A stretch of DNA of 64,000 bases from Lignipirellula cremea (GTDB lineage: Bacteria; Planctomycetota; Planctomycetia; Pirellulales; Pirellulaceae), in the NCBI RefSeq assembly GCF_007751035.1, contig NZ_CP036433.1, positions 9,219,001 to 9,283,000 of the forward strand, read 5' to 3'. The position numbers were made by a program, and so were the translations under genes. The notes under the pieces are model-generated. The model was not told the DNA's origin, searched no databases, and saw only the letters and a list, made by a program, of their open reading frames with translations. Positions 27,201 through 35,643 of this stretch are shown one piece after another. How positions within the stretch are numbered: position 1 is the first letter of the stretch; each line of letters begins with the position of its first letter.

Positions 27201-27358
27201 TGGTAAGCGACCTCCGCCCCTGGCGCAACATACCAATCCAGGTTGGAAGTCAGTTCAATCCGGGTTGCCGTAAATGCGATCCGCGACTCCAGATGCTCGA
27301 CCTGCAGGCGACGTCGACTGGCCCTGCCGTTTTTGCTTCGGTACTTGCGGCTCCGCAA
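24275..27358 (-). CDS. LEPR-XLL-like secreted protein with six Tyr/Trp-rich repeats and a helical C-terminal domain
   Basis: The protein begins with a basic stretch and a LEPR-XLL-like motif (RRRLQVEHLESRIAF). Six ~100-residue repeats follow, each with a pattern like YRFWL..SGSW.VV..YS..W.WDT...Y.VQVDVR..GS, which predicts a beta-sandwich. The last ~370 residues (from QLWDRLIRPYL) are mainly helical, with conserved-looking blocks EPSQNYHAGVLV and EHSDYQFAGHDS, and resemble an alpha/alpha barrel. Its place inside the polysaccharide locus suggests a role in binding or cleaving the polymer, but I recognise no catalytic signature. TTG 27358 is chosen as start because a longer frame to GTG 27451 would use codons inside a dispersed repeat. 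It is convergent with the glycosyltransferase. Confidence 0.7.
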   Translation of the reverse strand: MRSRKYRSKNGRASRRRLQVEHLESRIAFTATRIELTSNLDWYVAPGAEVAYHAQAGGGNGQYEYRFWLRDPDQSWEQVRGWNSSDTWFWDTAGEISGDYRIQADAREIGSSVSREVGTVTQLEIAPLTPSTGVTLSTDSPPQITTGKTITFTAQGQGGSELYEYRYWMQQAGQDWLLARDYSSDPEWGWDTTGIQQGNHSVRVDVRTAGSTADQEASAEYTHLLTAQEVATGVTLASDQSRRVNPGATIEFTADGVGGSGEYEYRFWMRSASGSWSVVQGYSTDSHWQWDTTDLPSSRYFVQVDVRSQGSILSREAAQVIEHLVTDVPPVTGVNLISNAPSGPIRPGTNIQFQALAAGGAASPEYRFWLHSESTSWQLVRDYSTDSTWSWDTSAAKWETYWVQVDARSEGSSESQEASAVISSVIISPPTSLQLVSDQPRSIHPGTILSLNVQATGGAGEQEYRYWLRSKSGSWQVVRNYSTDPSWNWDTSGASNEIYYVQVDVRTAGLPGKRHGATVATFVVSPVDAATGLSITSDASGSIPPGTAVEITAQGTGGSGNFEYRFWLESVEGSWAVVQDYSTQATCAWPNADAPVGVYMVQVDVRSVGSPDEREVARTLRLDVRESQDQLWDRLIRPYLADPLWTNRDAYDAGQSLMIPLQAAFTGDHPEWRQDFADHFRNLIDSGELEELDGRLARLQYLYVASRFVGLAAASNDYDLIPAELVTLLYDEVERYWQIEPSQNYHAGVLVTFTGGIKEHLDWKLNSSYEDYGVARAITDVDLFVLGVAAELKGYERVSARVESRSAMLDEVTDTTVRVFQQEVQQTGGGGWLFQPGVFAEHSDYQFAGHDSIVNHLSPDPVTGIASDSSHAHRLPVLLTSFANAWSADSSERLMFEDLRAGLEIQFMDVVLQPPDANFAGYRTTNYMDGRNGLYRYGYSTAANSNGYGPYELSGTMTLGWWSFLGTERVREVYANLANAYPLATNLIETYVGPNTTREQHPLVALPHTFDNGFRELLARLAAELQI

Positions 27359-27392
27359 GGCGACAATCGCCGTCGATCCCCCTTGGGAATCG

Positions 27393-27667
27393 GGGGAAAA
27401 TAACTTCGGCGATTTTTCCCGTTTGGCAGGAATCGGAAACGCGACATCCACAAGGGTCGTGGCGAATTCCTTCTCACACCTCTTCCTCCTTCTTTGCGCC
27501 TTCGCGCCTTTGCGTGAGTTCCCCTTTTCCGCGATGCCGATTTTTCAACCCGCTCATTTTATCTTCCAGCCGTTGCAGGAGAGATTGGCGGTTTGATCAC
27601 CAGGTGAAGCATACGTAAAAGTTGAACGTCATCGCTGTTATACAAAAACCGAAGAAGTTTTTTTCCC
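27393..27667. repeat. Dispersed repeat with inverted ends, copy A
   Basis: The left end GGGGAAAATAACTTCGG (27393-27409) is the inverse of CCGAAGAAGTTTTTTTCCC (27649-27667) and of CCGAAGTTATTTTTCCC (27762-27778). The interior contains a TTTGCGCCTTCGCGCC stretch (27494-27510). Copy B at 49876-50253 aligns over nearly the whole length at roughly three-quarters identity by eye. No transposase is inside. The layout fits a MITE-like element or a mobile intergenic repeat. Confidence 0.7.
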
Positions 27668-28101
27668 TCATTCCGAAGAACGGCCCGACGCTAGCGCGTT
27701 CGGCTCACAGGATCAGCCGGCTTGGGCTGCTCAGGTTTCGTGGTTCCTGTCGAGAAAAATACCGAAGTTATTTTTCCCGCGTTCCTTGGAATGAGTCTTT
27801 CAGGTATGACCAACAATCGAAGCGCGATGGCGGTTCCCATCACCATCGCAGGGCGTAACGCGATCGTCGCCAGGCGGGATCTTCGGCCTGGGGATGACCG
27901 GCGTGATTCCCAGGAACTCCAAGCCCAGCAGGCGATCTTCCATGGGCCGTTCCAGGCCCTGCAGAATCATGAATAGCCCCCGCCCGACTGCTAACCGGGG
28001 ATAGAATACAGACTTGGTCGGATTGTGCGCCGTTCAAGTCCAAAATTTTCTGGCCCGTACCCGCGAGCCTGGCGACCGCTGCCGGTCAGGAACCGCGGTC
28101 C
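27668..28101. other. Intergenic region with an extra copy of the repeat end
   Basis: No gene is supported here. The only recognisable content is the additional repeat end CCGAAGTTATTTTTCCC at 27762-27778, followed by CGTTCCTTGGAATGA, which resembles the flank of copy B (CTCGTTCCTAGAAG at 50252). Confidence 0.5.
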
Positions 28102-29046
28102 TTAGGCGGCTTTTTTGATAGCGGCCCCGTTCAACAAGTCTTTTACGGCGGCGATGATCGCGTGGCGGTCCATTTCGTACTTCGAGCGGAGATAGCCCTG
28201 GCTGCCGACGATGCTGGAGTAACGATCGGCCAGACCAATACGGCGGAAGCGATTCACAAACACGCCGGAATCGAGCAGCGTCTCAGCGATCGCACTGCCC
28301 AGACCTCCGACAATGTTGTGCTCTTCGACGGTTAGCAGTCCGCCGGTCTCCTGGGCGGCCGACACCAGGGCGGCCGTGTCGAGCGGTTTGATCGTGTGTA
28401 CGCTGAGAACACGGCAACGGATTCCTTGTTCTCGCAACTGGTCGGCCGCTTGCAATACTTCGTCGACGATCCCTCCGCAGGCGGCGATTGTCAGGTCCGT
28501 ACCCTCACGCAGTCGGCGGGCCTTGCCGAGTTCAAACACTTCGCCAGGATAGTTTGTCTCGCCCGCGGTGGATTTGTCGAGTCGCAGATAACTCGGGCCG
28601 GGAGTGGCGGCCAGCGCCTGGGCGGCTTCCATGGTCTCCCAGTTGTCGCAAGGGGAAACGACCGTCAGCCCCGGCAGGGCCCTCATGATCGCCAGGTCTT
28701 CGGTGGCGTGATGCGACATGCCGAGCGCCCCGTAGCTGAAGCCGCCGCCGATGCTGACGACATTGACATTGGCCTCGTGGTACGCAGCGTCGTTGCGGAT
28801 TTGCTCCAGGCAGCGCATGAACGTAAAGTTAGCGATGGAATAGGTGTAAACGATAAAGCCTTCCATCGCCAAACCGGTCGCCATGCCGGTCATATTCTGC
28901 TCGGCCACGCCGGCGTTAATGAACTGGCTGGGAAAGCGGCGCCGATAGTCGTTCAGGACTCCAAAGCCCAGGTCGCCCGTCACCAGCATCACGCGCGGAT
29001 CGCTCTCCGCCATTTCCGACAAGCGTTCGATGAATTGATCTCTCAT
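28102..29046 (-). CDS. Transketolase-like protein, C-terminal subunit
   Basis: The 314-residue protein carries the pyrimidine-binding and C-terminal domains of a split transketolase. The segment FINAGVAEQNMTGMATGLA includes the glutamate that activates thiamine diphosphate, and SIGGGFSYGALGMSHHATEDLAIMRALPG is typical of this domain. It overlaps the N-terminal subunit gene by four bases (ATGA). Together they would form a thiamine-dependent enzyme moving a two-carbon unit between sugars. Such split pairs in polysaccharide loci may build modified or branched sugars rather than serve the pentose phosphate pathway; here this is inference from context. It ends in KKAA. Confidence 0.88.
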   Translation of the reverse strand: MRDQFIERLSEMAESDPRVMLVTGDLGFGVLNDYRRRFPSQFINAGVAEQNMTGMATGLAMEGFIVYTYSIANFTFMRCLEQIRNDAAYHEANVNVVSIGGGFSYGALGMSHHATEDLAIMRALPGLTVVSPCDNWETMEAAQALAATPGPSYLRLDKSTAGETNYPGEVFELGKARRLREGTDLTIAACGGIVDEVLQAADQLREQGIRCRVLSVHTIKPLDTAALVSAAQETGGLLTVEEHNIVGGLGSAIAETLLDSGVFVNRFRRIGLADRYSSIVGSQGYLRSKYEMDRHAIIAAVKDLLNGAAIKKAA

Positions 29047-29855
29047 GCGGACTTCTCCAATTCAGCTAGAGCCGCGTTGAATTCTTCATCGCGGGCGGTG
29101 CGATAGTGCCAGAGCACCGTGTCTTCCATAAACGAGACGCCTTTGCCTTTGGTGGTATGGGCCAACACGCAAAGCGGCTTGTTCGTGCTGTTGGCGTGCG
29201 GCAAGAAGCTGTCTTTTAGCTGCTGGTGATCGTGGCCGTCGACTTCGATAACGTGCCAGCCGAAGCTGATCCATTTGTCAACAAATGGCTCCAGCGCGAG
29301 AGTTTCCGCCACCGGCGCCAGGCTTTGGATCTTGTTGTAGTCGATGATGCAAACCAGGTTGTTCAACTGGTGATGCGCGGCAAACAGGATCGCCTCCCAA
29401 TTGGAGCCTTCGTCGCACTCGCCGTCGCTGAGCAGGGCGAACACGCGGTGCTGCTCTCCCTTTAACCTGGCCGCTTTGGCCATGCCTGCCGCCACCGGTA
29501 GACCGTGGCCCAGCGAGCCCGTGGAGAACTCGACGCCAGGGATCCCCTTGTGGGAAACGTGTCCGCTTAGATCCGATCCGTCCTGGTAGTGGGTGGAAAG
29601 CTTCTCCACGGGAAAGAAGCCGCGCTCCGCCAAAGCGGCGTAAACGGCGGCCCCGGCATGGCCCTTGCTGAGGAGAAAACGATCGCGATCAGCGGCCCGA
29701 GGATCCAGGGGATCGACCTTCATGGCGCCGCCATAGAGAACCGCGATAATATCCGCCATGGAGAAGGCCGAACCGATGTGAGAGCTTCCACCCTGGCTCG
29801 TCATTTTCAAGGCATGGATTCGAATCTGCTTCGCGAGAAGTTCGGTGTCTTTCAT
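29043..29855 (-). CDS. Transketolase-like protein, N-terminal subunit
   Basis: The 270-residue protein is the thiamine-diphosphate phosphate-binding half of a split transketolase. SHIGSAFSMADIIAVLY, SKGHAGAAVYAAL, GSLGHGLPVAAGMA and LSDGECDEGSNWEA (with LVCIIDYNKIQ) are the expected blocks; the last one binds magnesium and the cofactor. ATG 29855 is preferred to a TTG one codon upstream, and AAGG lies 9 bases before it. The four-base overlap with the downstream subunit gene implies coupled translation and a 1:1 complex. It follows the aldo/keto reductase gene by 135 bp. Confidence 0.88.
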   Translation of the reverse strand: MKDTELLAKQIRIHALKMTSQGGSSHIGSAFSMADIIAVLYGGAMKVDPLDPRAADRDRFLLSKGHAGAAVYAALAERGFFPVEKLSTHYQDGSDLSGHVSHKGIPGVEFSTGSLGHGLPVAAGMAKAARLKGEQHRVFALLSDGECDEGSNWEAILFAAHHQLNNLVCIIDYNKIQSLAPVAETLALEPFVDKWISFGWHVIEVDGHDHQQLKDSFLPHANSTNKPLCVLAHTTKGKGVSFMEDTVLWHYRTARDEEFNAALAELEKSA

Positions 29856-29990
29856 CAAGTGACGCCTTCGTTAGTCAAGATAAAGGTTGGCGAAACGCAA
29901 CGGGGGCGGCAGACGGCGTCGCAACGGGAAGCCTGACGTCGTGGAGGTGCAATGGCTCAACGCGTTCCGCTTCTGACGATCCAAACGCGA

Positions 29991-30935
29991 TCAAGCAACG
30001 AGCTTTCTCTCCTGGGCGAAATCCCTCAAACGCAGGTAGTCTGCTTCCGGAAGACTCCAGTCGCCGGCGCTGGTGGTGTTTTCGTCCACTTGTTCGGGAC
30101 GTTTCGCCCCAAACAGGACGCAGCCGACACCGGCCGTGTCGAGCAGCCAGCGCATCGCAATCTGTGCCGGCGAGCGATCAAGCCGGCCTGCAATCGAATG
30201 GAGGACTTCCACAAGCTCCAGATTGGATCGCAGCTTGTCGCCTTGAAAGTTTTCATACCGACTGCGACGGTCATCGGCGCCGAACTTCGATTGGGCGGTA
30301 AATTTTCCCGTCAACATTCCCTGGGCCAGTGAACCCCAGGTAATGAGCGGAATCTGCAGTTGACGAGCGGCCGGCAGCAATGCTTCCGCCTGGGTCCGTT
30401 CCGCCAGGCTATATTGGACTTGAACGGCGGAGATCGCGGCGACTTGCTGAGCGCGGCGTAATTCATCCGTGGTGAAGTTCGAAACTCCGATCGCTTCGAT
30501 CTTGCCCTCGACGCGCATGCGATCCAGCTCGGCCACGGCTTCTTCAACCGGCGTCTGCCCATCCGGCCAATGAATGTAATAGAGGGGAAGCGATTCGAGA
30601 CGCAGTCGGCGAAGACTCCCTTCGACCGCTTCACGCAAGTACGCCGGACGAATGTCCTTGAAGGTTTTACCTTCAGCGGTAAAGCGAACGCCGCCTTTGC
30701 TGGCGATCACAACCTTGGAACGATCCTGACCGAGAGCATCCGCCAGGATCTCTTCCGAACGGCCGCGTCCATAGACATCGGCCGTATCGAAAAAGGTGAC
30801 GCCCTGTTCGAGCGCGCGGCGGACCGCAGCGACCAGTTGCCGGTCATCGACAGCGCCCCAACCATGGCCGCCGAGCGGACAGCCGCCCATTCCTAACCGC
30901 GAGACCTGCTTCCCTCCCAGTTCAAAACTTTCCAT
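29991..30935 (-). CDS. Aldo/keto reductase
   Basis: The 314-residue protein has the (beta/alpha)8-barrel signatures of NADPH-dependent aldo/keto reductases. FFDTADVYGRGRSEEILADAL supplies Asp and Tyr, VIASKGG supplies Lys, and YYIHWPD supplies His of the catalytic tetrad. GVSNFT and the C-terminal SPAQIAMRWLL are also typical. The start overlaps the stop of the upstream sugar transferase gene by one base (TGATG). Its place among sugar genes suggests that it reduces a sugar intermediate, but substrate cannot be deduced. A redox role unrelated to the polysaccharide is possible. Confidence 0.88.
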   Translation of the reverse strand: MESFELGGKQVSRLGMGGCPLGGHGWGAVDDRQLVAAVRRALEQGVTFFDTADVYGRGRSEEILADALGQDRSKVVIASKGGVRFTAEGKTFKDIRPAYLREAVEGSLRRLRLESLPLYYIHWPDGQTPVEEAVAELDRMRVEGKIEAIGVSNFTTDELRRAQQVAAISAVQVQYSLAERTQAEALLPAARQLQIPLITWGSLAQGMLTGKFTAQSKFGADDRRSRYENFQGDKLRSNLELVEVLHSIAGRLDRSPAQIAMRWLLDTAGVGCVLFGAKRPEQVDENTTSAGDWSLPEADYLRLRDFAQERKLVA

Positions 30936-31567
30936 CAGGTCCGGCTCCTGCGAAAGGGTTTGGAGGCGACAACCAGAAATGTCTGCACCAGGATGTAGAA
31001 GTCAAACCAGAGAGATTGTTGATCGACATAACGCAAACGCAACTGGTTCTTGCGAGGCAAGACCCGTTCGCGAAACGCACGGTCAGCATCTTCCCGACCA
31101 ACATGACTTTGCAAGTCGTTGAACTCCAGGCTCGCCCAGTCGGTAATGCCGGGCTTCACATTGAGAATGCGTTGCTCGTCGGGACTGTAAGAATCCGTGT
31201 ATTCAGCGACTTCAGGACGCGGCCCGACAAAGCTCATTTCGCCCGTCAGCACGTTGAACAGCTGGGGCAGCTCGTCAAGTTTGTATTTGCGTATGACCAG
31301 CCCGACCCTGGTGATACGAGGATCGTTTTCCGCCGTGGTGGTTCCGCCGACACGCTCGCCGTCCACCACCATCGAACGAAACTTCCAGATATAGAACGGC
31401 GTTCCAAACCGCCCCGTCCGTAAGCCCCGATAAAACACGGGCCCCGGCGAAGAGCGCTTCACGAGAATCGCCACGATCAACAGCACCGGCCATAGAAGCG
31501 ACAAGGCGACGATGGCTAACACCAGATCGAAGATTCGTTTTACGAACGCAAAGGCCGCGCCATTCAT
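30935..31567 (-). CDS. Undecaprenyl-phosphate sugar-1-phosphate transferase (bacterial sugar transferase family)
   Basis: The 210-residue protein has one N-terminal hydrophobic segment (LVLAIVALSLLWPVLLIVAI) and the catalytic domain of polyprenyl-phosphate sugar transferases. The motifs are SSPGPVFYRGLRTGR, FYIWKFRSMV, KLDELPQLFNVLTGEMSFVGPRPE and NVKPGITDWASLEF. It lacks the multi-membrane N-terminal part of WcaJ/WbaP and is thus of the short PglC-like form. It would start repeat-unit assembly on the lipid carrier at the inner membrane. It overlaps the methyltransferase gene by four bases and the reductase gene by one, so it is inside an operon. Confidence 0.92.
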   Translation of the reverse strand: MNGAAFAFVKRIFDLVLAIVALSLLWPVLLIVAILVKRSSPGPVFYRGLRTGRFGTPFYIWKFRSMVVDGERVGGTTTAENDPRITRVGLVIRKYKLDELPQLFNVLTGEMSFVGPRPEVAEYTDSYSPDEQRILNVKPGITDWASLEFNDLQSHVGREDADRAFRERVLPRKNQLRLRYVDQQSLWFDFYILVQTFLVVASKPFRRSRT

Positions 31568-32460
31568 GCGGCCGACTCCCGAACCTGTTTCGCGCTGCGG
31601 CCCTCGGGCTTCATGAAGGAGCAGCCGCCCCGACCGTCGGAAGCAAGCGCTGTCTCAATGCCGTGCTTTTGACGGAACTCATCGGTGGCTTTACGAGCTC
31701 CGTAGCAGCTGTAATAGTCATCGATGATGATATGGCCGCCAGGGCTGACCTGCTCGTAAAGATTTTCCAGCACACACATGGTGGAATCGTACCAGTCGCC
31801 GTCGACGCGCAAGAGGGCGATCGTTCCCACCTGGGCCGACGTTACCGGCAGCGTGTCCTGGAACCAGCCTTTGACCAGCGAAACTTCGTCGCGAGACAAA
31901 TTCATTTCGTTGAACAGCAGGGCGGATACCTGTTCGTAGGTTCCGAGGCAAGATCCCGGCGGAAGCGGGCGGATATGATCGCCAGTGCGGCCATCAACAA
32001 AATCGTTTTCATCGGGGACAGGCAGTCCCTCATAGGAATCAAAAAACCAGCAGTGACGCGGCAGCGGATCCGCCTTGGCCACTTTGCCAATCAGCGCCGC
32101 ACAACCGCCGCGAGCAACGCCGCATTCCACGAAGGAGCCAGGGATCTGCCGATTTGTGAGATCAAGCGCCAGATCGTGCGTATGCTCAAGCCCCGTTTCG
32201 CCAATCAGCGAGTGGGGCATCACGGAAAGAACCCGCTCGGCTCGCAGCAAGGCGGCCGCGTCGCCCGACTTCCGCAGTCGCGCCACCTTTTTTTCGTACG
32301 CCCGGATTTGACCGTTATGGTAAACCCGAAACGCGGGAAAATAGATCGCATCGTAGGCCTTCTGCGGCAGAACTTTTTGCAATCCGTACAGGATTGTCTT
32401 GGCGACCTGGCGCGTTAAGGACTTTTTTTCGTACGGGTTGGCAATTTGTGTTTCTGACAT
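31564..32460 (-). CDS. TylF/MycF-type SAM-dependent O-methyltransferase
   Basis: The 298-residue protein matches the macrocin O-methyltransferase (TylF) family: PGSFVECGVARGGCAAL is the SAM-binding start, CWFFDSYEGLP the next block, and LLRVDGDWYDSTMCVLENLY plus GHIIIDDYYSCYGAR the metal and catalytic region with its Asp residues. Family members methylate sugar hydroxyls with magnesium. It probably methylates a sugar of the polysaccharide. It overlaps the sugar transferase gene by four bases (ATGA) and lies 220 bp behind a glycosyltransferase gene. The tail is ESAA. Confidence 0.88.
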   Translation of the reverse strand: MSETQIANPYEKKSLTRQVAKTILYGLQKVLPQKAYDAIYFPAFRVYHNGQIRAYEKKVARLRKSGDAAALLRAERVLSVMPHSLIGETGLEHTHDLALDLTNRQIPGSFVECGVARGGCAALIGKVAKADPLPRHCWFFDSYEGLPVPDENDFVDGRTGDHIRPLPPGSCLGTYEQVSALLFNEMNLSRDEVSLVKGWFQDTLPVTSAQVGTIALLRVDGDWYDSTMCVLENLYEQVSPGGHIIIDDYYSCYGARKATDEFRQKHGIETALASDGRGGCSFMKPEGRSAKQVRESAA

Positions 32461-32680
32461 GGGCGAAGAATCCTTTCAATTTATGGCGTTAGACGATCCG
32501 TGCGCCTTCAGCCTCCGGGTGAAAGTGGGCTAAGAAGCAATAGTCCCAAAGAGAGAGCTTTGTCCGTTGACCTGAAGTTGCAACCGCCGACGTTGTCAAT
32601 TGAACTCTTGATGAATATAAATCGACGTGGCATAGCGTGTTGTGGTAATAGCGAAATCGACCAGGCGTGAAAAGCCCGAA

Positions 32681-33952
32681 TTAGGCGGCCCGACGCGATG
32701 TACGCTTTACGTGATCGCCGGTTTCTTTCAGAAACGCAATCATTTGGGGATAAACGACAGACGCATCAAAGCGGTCTGCGAAAACCCGTAACGCGTTGGC
32801 CTTCATTTCCGCCAGCAGCGATGGATTCCCGCGGGCTTCCACCAGTCGTCGATGAAGCTCGTCGGCCTGACCAGGCACAAAGGTAAACCCACACTGTTCC
32901 TGTTCCAGCAGCAATTCCAGCTCGCCCCGCAGCGTTGATAGCACCGGCAATCCGCCGCCGAGATATTCGATTGGCTTGTTGGGTAGCGACTGCATCGCCT
33001 TGGCCGAATACGGGGCGATTCCCATGTCGCTCCACTGCATCAATACGGTGATTTCGTGAGGACTAACCCAGCCAGGAAAGACGACATTCTGGAGACCGGC
33101 GACGTTGCGTTTGTATTCGGCGAGGTTGGGTCCTTCGCCGCAAATGACGAACTGCACGTCTCGATCGCCCTCGTTCCAGCAACGGCGCGCCACCGTCAGA
33201 ATATCATCCAAATTCGTGCTATTGCCTAAGGTCCCGAAGAAACAGCAGCGAAAGCCCCGCTCGGGGCCAATCCCGCGTTTTCGCCAAACGGCCTCTGCCG
33301 CGGACTGCTCCACCGCGTCCAGCGTGCGCCGCTGATACCCGAGCGGAAAGACCCGATCGTGTTCGCCGTGGCCGCGGCCAGCTTTCTCTTGGCCCCACTC
33401 GAGATAGCTCTGGGATACGCCCATGAGCCCGGTGGCCTGGCGGCAGATGGATTCCAGGCGCCGCGTCGCGGGCGCCGCGGCGAGTTTGGCCAGGGGAACG
33501 AGCATTCCGGGCAGCGCGTGGAAGAGGGCGTCCGGCCAGAGGTCTCGGATATCGAGAATCACCGCAGCGCCGTGTTCACGGCCGTAACGGACCGCTTCTG
33601 CAGACACTTCGATCGTGGGGATCGCGCTGATGATCACATCCGGTGGAGCTAACTCCGCGGCGCGCTGGCGAAAAGACCTGGCGGCCTGGCGATGATAGGC
33701 GATTCGGCGCGGGCCGATATGGCGAACGTATCCCCGCCCAAATACCAGTTCGATCGTATAGTTGTCGTTCCAGGGGATCGTTTGATTCGATAAGGCTCTT
33801 TGCGTTTTTTCAAAGTGGTCGACCGTTCCGGCCCATTGCGTTACCTGGTGGCCCTGGCTGGCCAGCATCGTCCCCAAAACACCATAACGCATCAATCGTC
33901 GATTCGCTTCGGTGGGCAATGGCTCCGCCAAATGTATCAGCCAAACATTCAT
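32681..33952 (-). CDS. GT4-family glycosyltransferase (WbuB-like)
   Basis: The 423-residue protein begins MNVWLIHLAEPLP and continues with a GT-B fold of the WbuB type: ILDIRDLWPDALFHALPGM is a hallmark of that group, and the donor half shows CCFFGTLGNSTNLDDILTVA and PNKPIEYLGGGLPVLSTLRGELELL. ATG 33952 is used because the conserved start is there; the frame extends to 34024 but without family sequence. It would add a sugar to the lipid-linked repeat unit. It ends in SRRAA like the wbpB and other glycosyltransferase products of the locus. The sugar donor is unknown. Confidence 0.87.
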   Translation of the reverse strand: MNVWLIHLAEPLPTEANRRLMRYGVLGTMLASQGHQVTQWAGTVDHFEKTQRALSNQTIPWNDNYTIELVFGRGYVRHIGPRRIAYHRQAARSFRQRAAELAPPDVIISAIPTIEVSAEAVRYGREHGAAVILDIRDLWPDALFHALPGMLVPLAKLAAAPATRRLESICRQATGLMGVSQSYLEWGQEKAGRGHGEHDRVFPLGYQRRTLDAVEQSAAEAVWRKRGIGPERGFRCCFFGTLGNSTNLDDILTVARRCWNEGDRDVQFVICGEGPNLAEYKRNVAGLQNVVFPGWVSPHEITVLMQWSDMGIAPYSAKAMQSLPNKPIEYLGGGLPVLSTLRGELELLLEQEQCGFTFVPGQADELHRRLVEARGNPSLLAEMKANALRVFADRFDASVVYPQMIAFLKETGDHVKRTSRRAA

Positions 33953-34281
33953 AAGACGACGTGATCCCAAGTGCGAATTGATGTCGAGCTGGGAAAGAAA
34001 CACGGCCACGAAGGTGACCGGCAAATTTCCCGCGTGAGCTAGCGATGAATGATTGCCCCCCGAAGGGTGGTTGCGGGCGGAGGATAGCCAAAAAGGACAA
34101 CAGCCGCAACGTCAATCAGGTGATGCGAACGCATGGAATCCGTCCCACTTTTGCAGTGGGCCTACGCCAAACAGAGCTCGCTTGCGAATGCGCATGGCGA
34201 GGTACGGCGGCGGCATGGCGATTCCAGCCAGTTCAAGACGATCCTGGGGGGCCGTTGACAGCAAGCTGGCAATCGCGCGCG
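33953..34281. other. Gap between ugd and the WbuB-like gene
   Basis: This 329-bp stretch has no ORF I can support and no obvious hairpin terminator. It may carry a promoter for the downstream minus-strand operon. Confidence 0.4.
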
Positions 34282-35643
34282 TTATTTCTGCAGCGGAAGC
34301 AAAGCAGGTTCCACCGCTCCGCGTCGCCCGCGAACGCCGCGAGGCAAACGCCCAATCGAGTAGTAAGTAAACCCGTGCCGTCGCATTTGATCGGGTTCGT
34401 AGATATTGCGCCCATCAAAAACCAGCGGCGTCTTGAGCTTCGCTTTGACCATTTCGAACTGGACCTGGCGAAACTCCGACCATTCGGTGTTGATCGCCAA
34501 ACCGTCGGCGTCGACCAGCGCTTCCATCGCCGTGGCCGCGTAGAACAGCTTGTCGCCGTAAATAGCGCGGACGTTCGCCAGTGCTTCGGGATCAAAAACC
34601 CGCAAATTGACTCCCCTCGCCAAAAGACGATCAATCATTACCAGGGCGGGCGCTTCGCGAATATCGTCGGTTTGCGGCTTGAAGGCCAATCCCCAGATCG
34701 CTAGGGTGCGGCCCAGAAGATTGTCGCCGAAATGCTGCTCGACTTTGTCGGTCAGCACATGTTTCTGCTGACTGTTCACCTCGTCGACGGCCCGCAAAAT
34801 ACGCGGCTCCAGTCCGTGTTCCTCGGCCATGCAGGCCAAAGCACGTACATCCTTGGGGAAGCAGCTACCGCCATAGCCCACGCCGGGGGACAAAAAGGCG
34901 AATCCGATACGTTGATCGTGGCCGATGCCGCGGCGCACCTCATTGATGTCGCCTTCCATCCGCTCGCACAGGTTGGCCATCTCGTTAATGAAGCTGATTT
35001 TGGTCGAAAGCAAAGCATTCGCCACGTACTTGGTCAACTCAGCGCTTTCCGGCGACATCGTCAGGAACGGCCGATCGGGCTCTAGAAACGGGCGATAGAG
35101 CTGTTCCAGCACCTCGGCCGCCCGCCGACTGCGGACGCCGACAACGACCCGATCAGGTTCGGTAAAGTCGTCAATCGCGGCGCCTTCTTTGAGGAACTCG
35201 GGGTTGCTGGCAACCTCACAGTCGCGATCGGTCAGTTCCCGCAACCGCTCATAAACCTTGGCGTTGGTGCCGACCGGCACGGTGCTTTTGACAACCGTGA
35301 TCGCCGTGGAAGGCAGATGTTCGGCCAGGCCCGCCACCACGCTCCATAAGGCGGATAAATCGGCCGAACCGTCATTCGCTTGCGGCGTTCCCACTGCCAG
35401 GTAGACGATTTCCGCGCGCCCAACCGCCTGGGCGAGATCCGTGGTGAAATGCAGTCGCCCCATCTCAACGTTGCGCAGCACCATCTCCGCCAGTCCCGGC
35501 TCAAAGATGGGAATTTCACCGCGGGTCAGTTTTTCAATTTTTGCCTGGTCAATGTCGACGCACCAGACTTCGTTGCCGCTGTCGGCGAAACATGAACCAG
35601 TGACCAATCCGACGTATCCGGCGCCGACCATCGCGATTTTCAT
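34282..35643 (-). CDS. ugd: UDP-glucose 6-dehydrogenase
   Basis: The 453-residue protein oxidises UDP-glucose to UDP-glucuronate with two NAD. It carries [21 protein letters not shown] at the N-terminus, [30 protein letters not shown], and the catalytic Cys in [12 protein letters not shown]. The C-terminal domain contains [16 protein letters not shown]. Length is normal. The product is the substrate of the two 4-epimerase genes at 3823 and 11922, so together they can deliver UDP-glucuronate and UDP-galacturonate. It heads a minus-strand run toward the transketolase genes. The ATG at 35643 has a modest GGAG-like ribosome binding site. Confidence 0.95.
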   Translation of the reverse strand: MKIAMVGAGYVGLVTGSCFADSGNEVWCVDIDQAKIEKLTRGEIPIFEPGLAEMVLRNVEMGRLHFTTDLAQAVGRAEIVYLAVGTPQANDGSADLSALWSVVAGLAEHLPSTAITVVKSTVPVGTNAKVYERLRELTDRDCEVASNPEFLKEGAAIDDFTEPDRVVVGVRSRRAAEVLEQLYRPFLEPDRPFLTMSPESAELTKYVANALLSTKISFINEMANLCERMEGDINEVRRGIGHDQRIGFAFLSPGVGYGGSCFPKDVRALACMAEEHGLEPRILRAVDEVNSQQKHVLTDKVEQHFGDNLLGRTLAIWGLAFKPQTDDIREAPALVMIDRLLARGVNLRVFDPEALANVRAIYGDKLFYAATAMEALVDADGLAINTEWSEFRQVQFEMVKAKLKTPLVFDGRNIYEPDQMRRHGFTYYSIGRLPRGVRGRRGAVEPALLPLQK

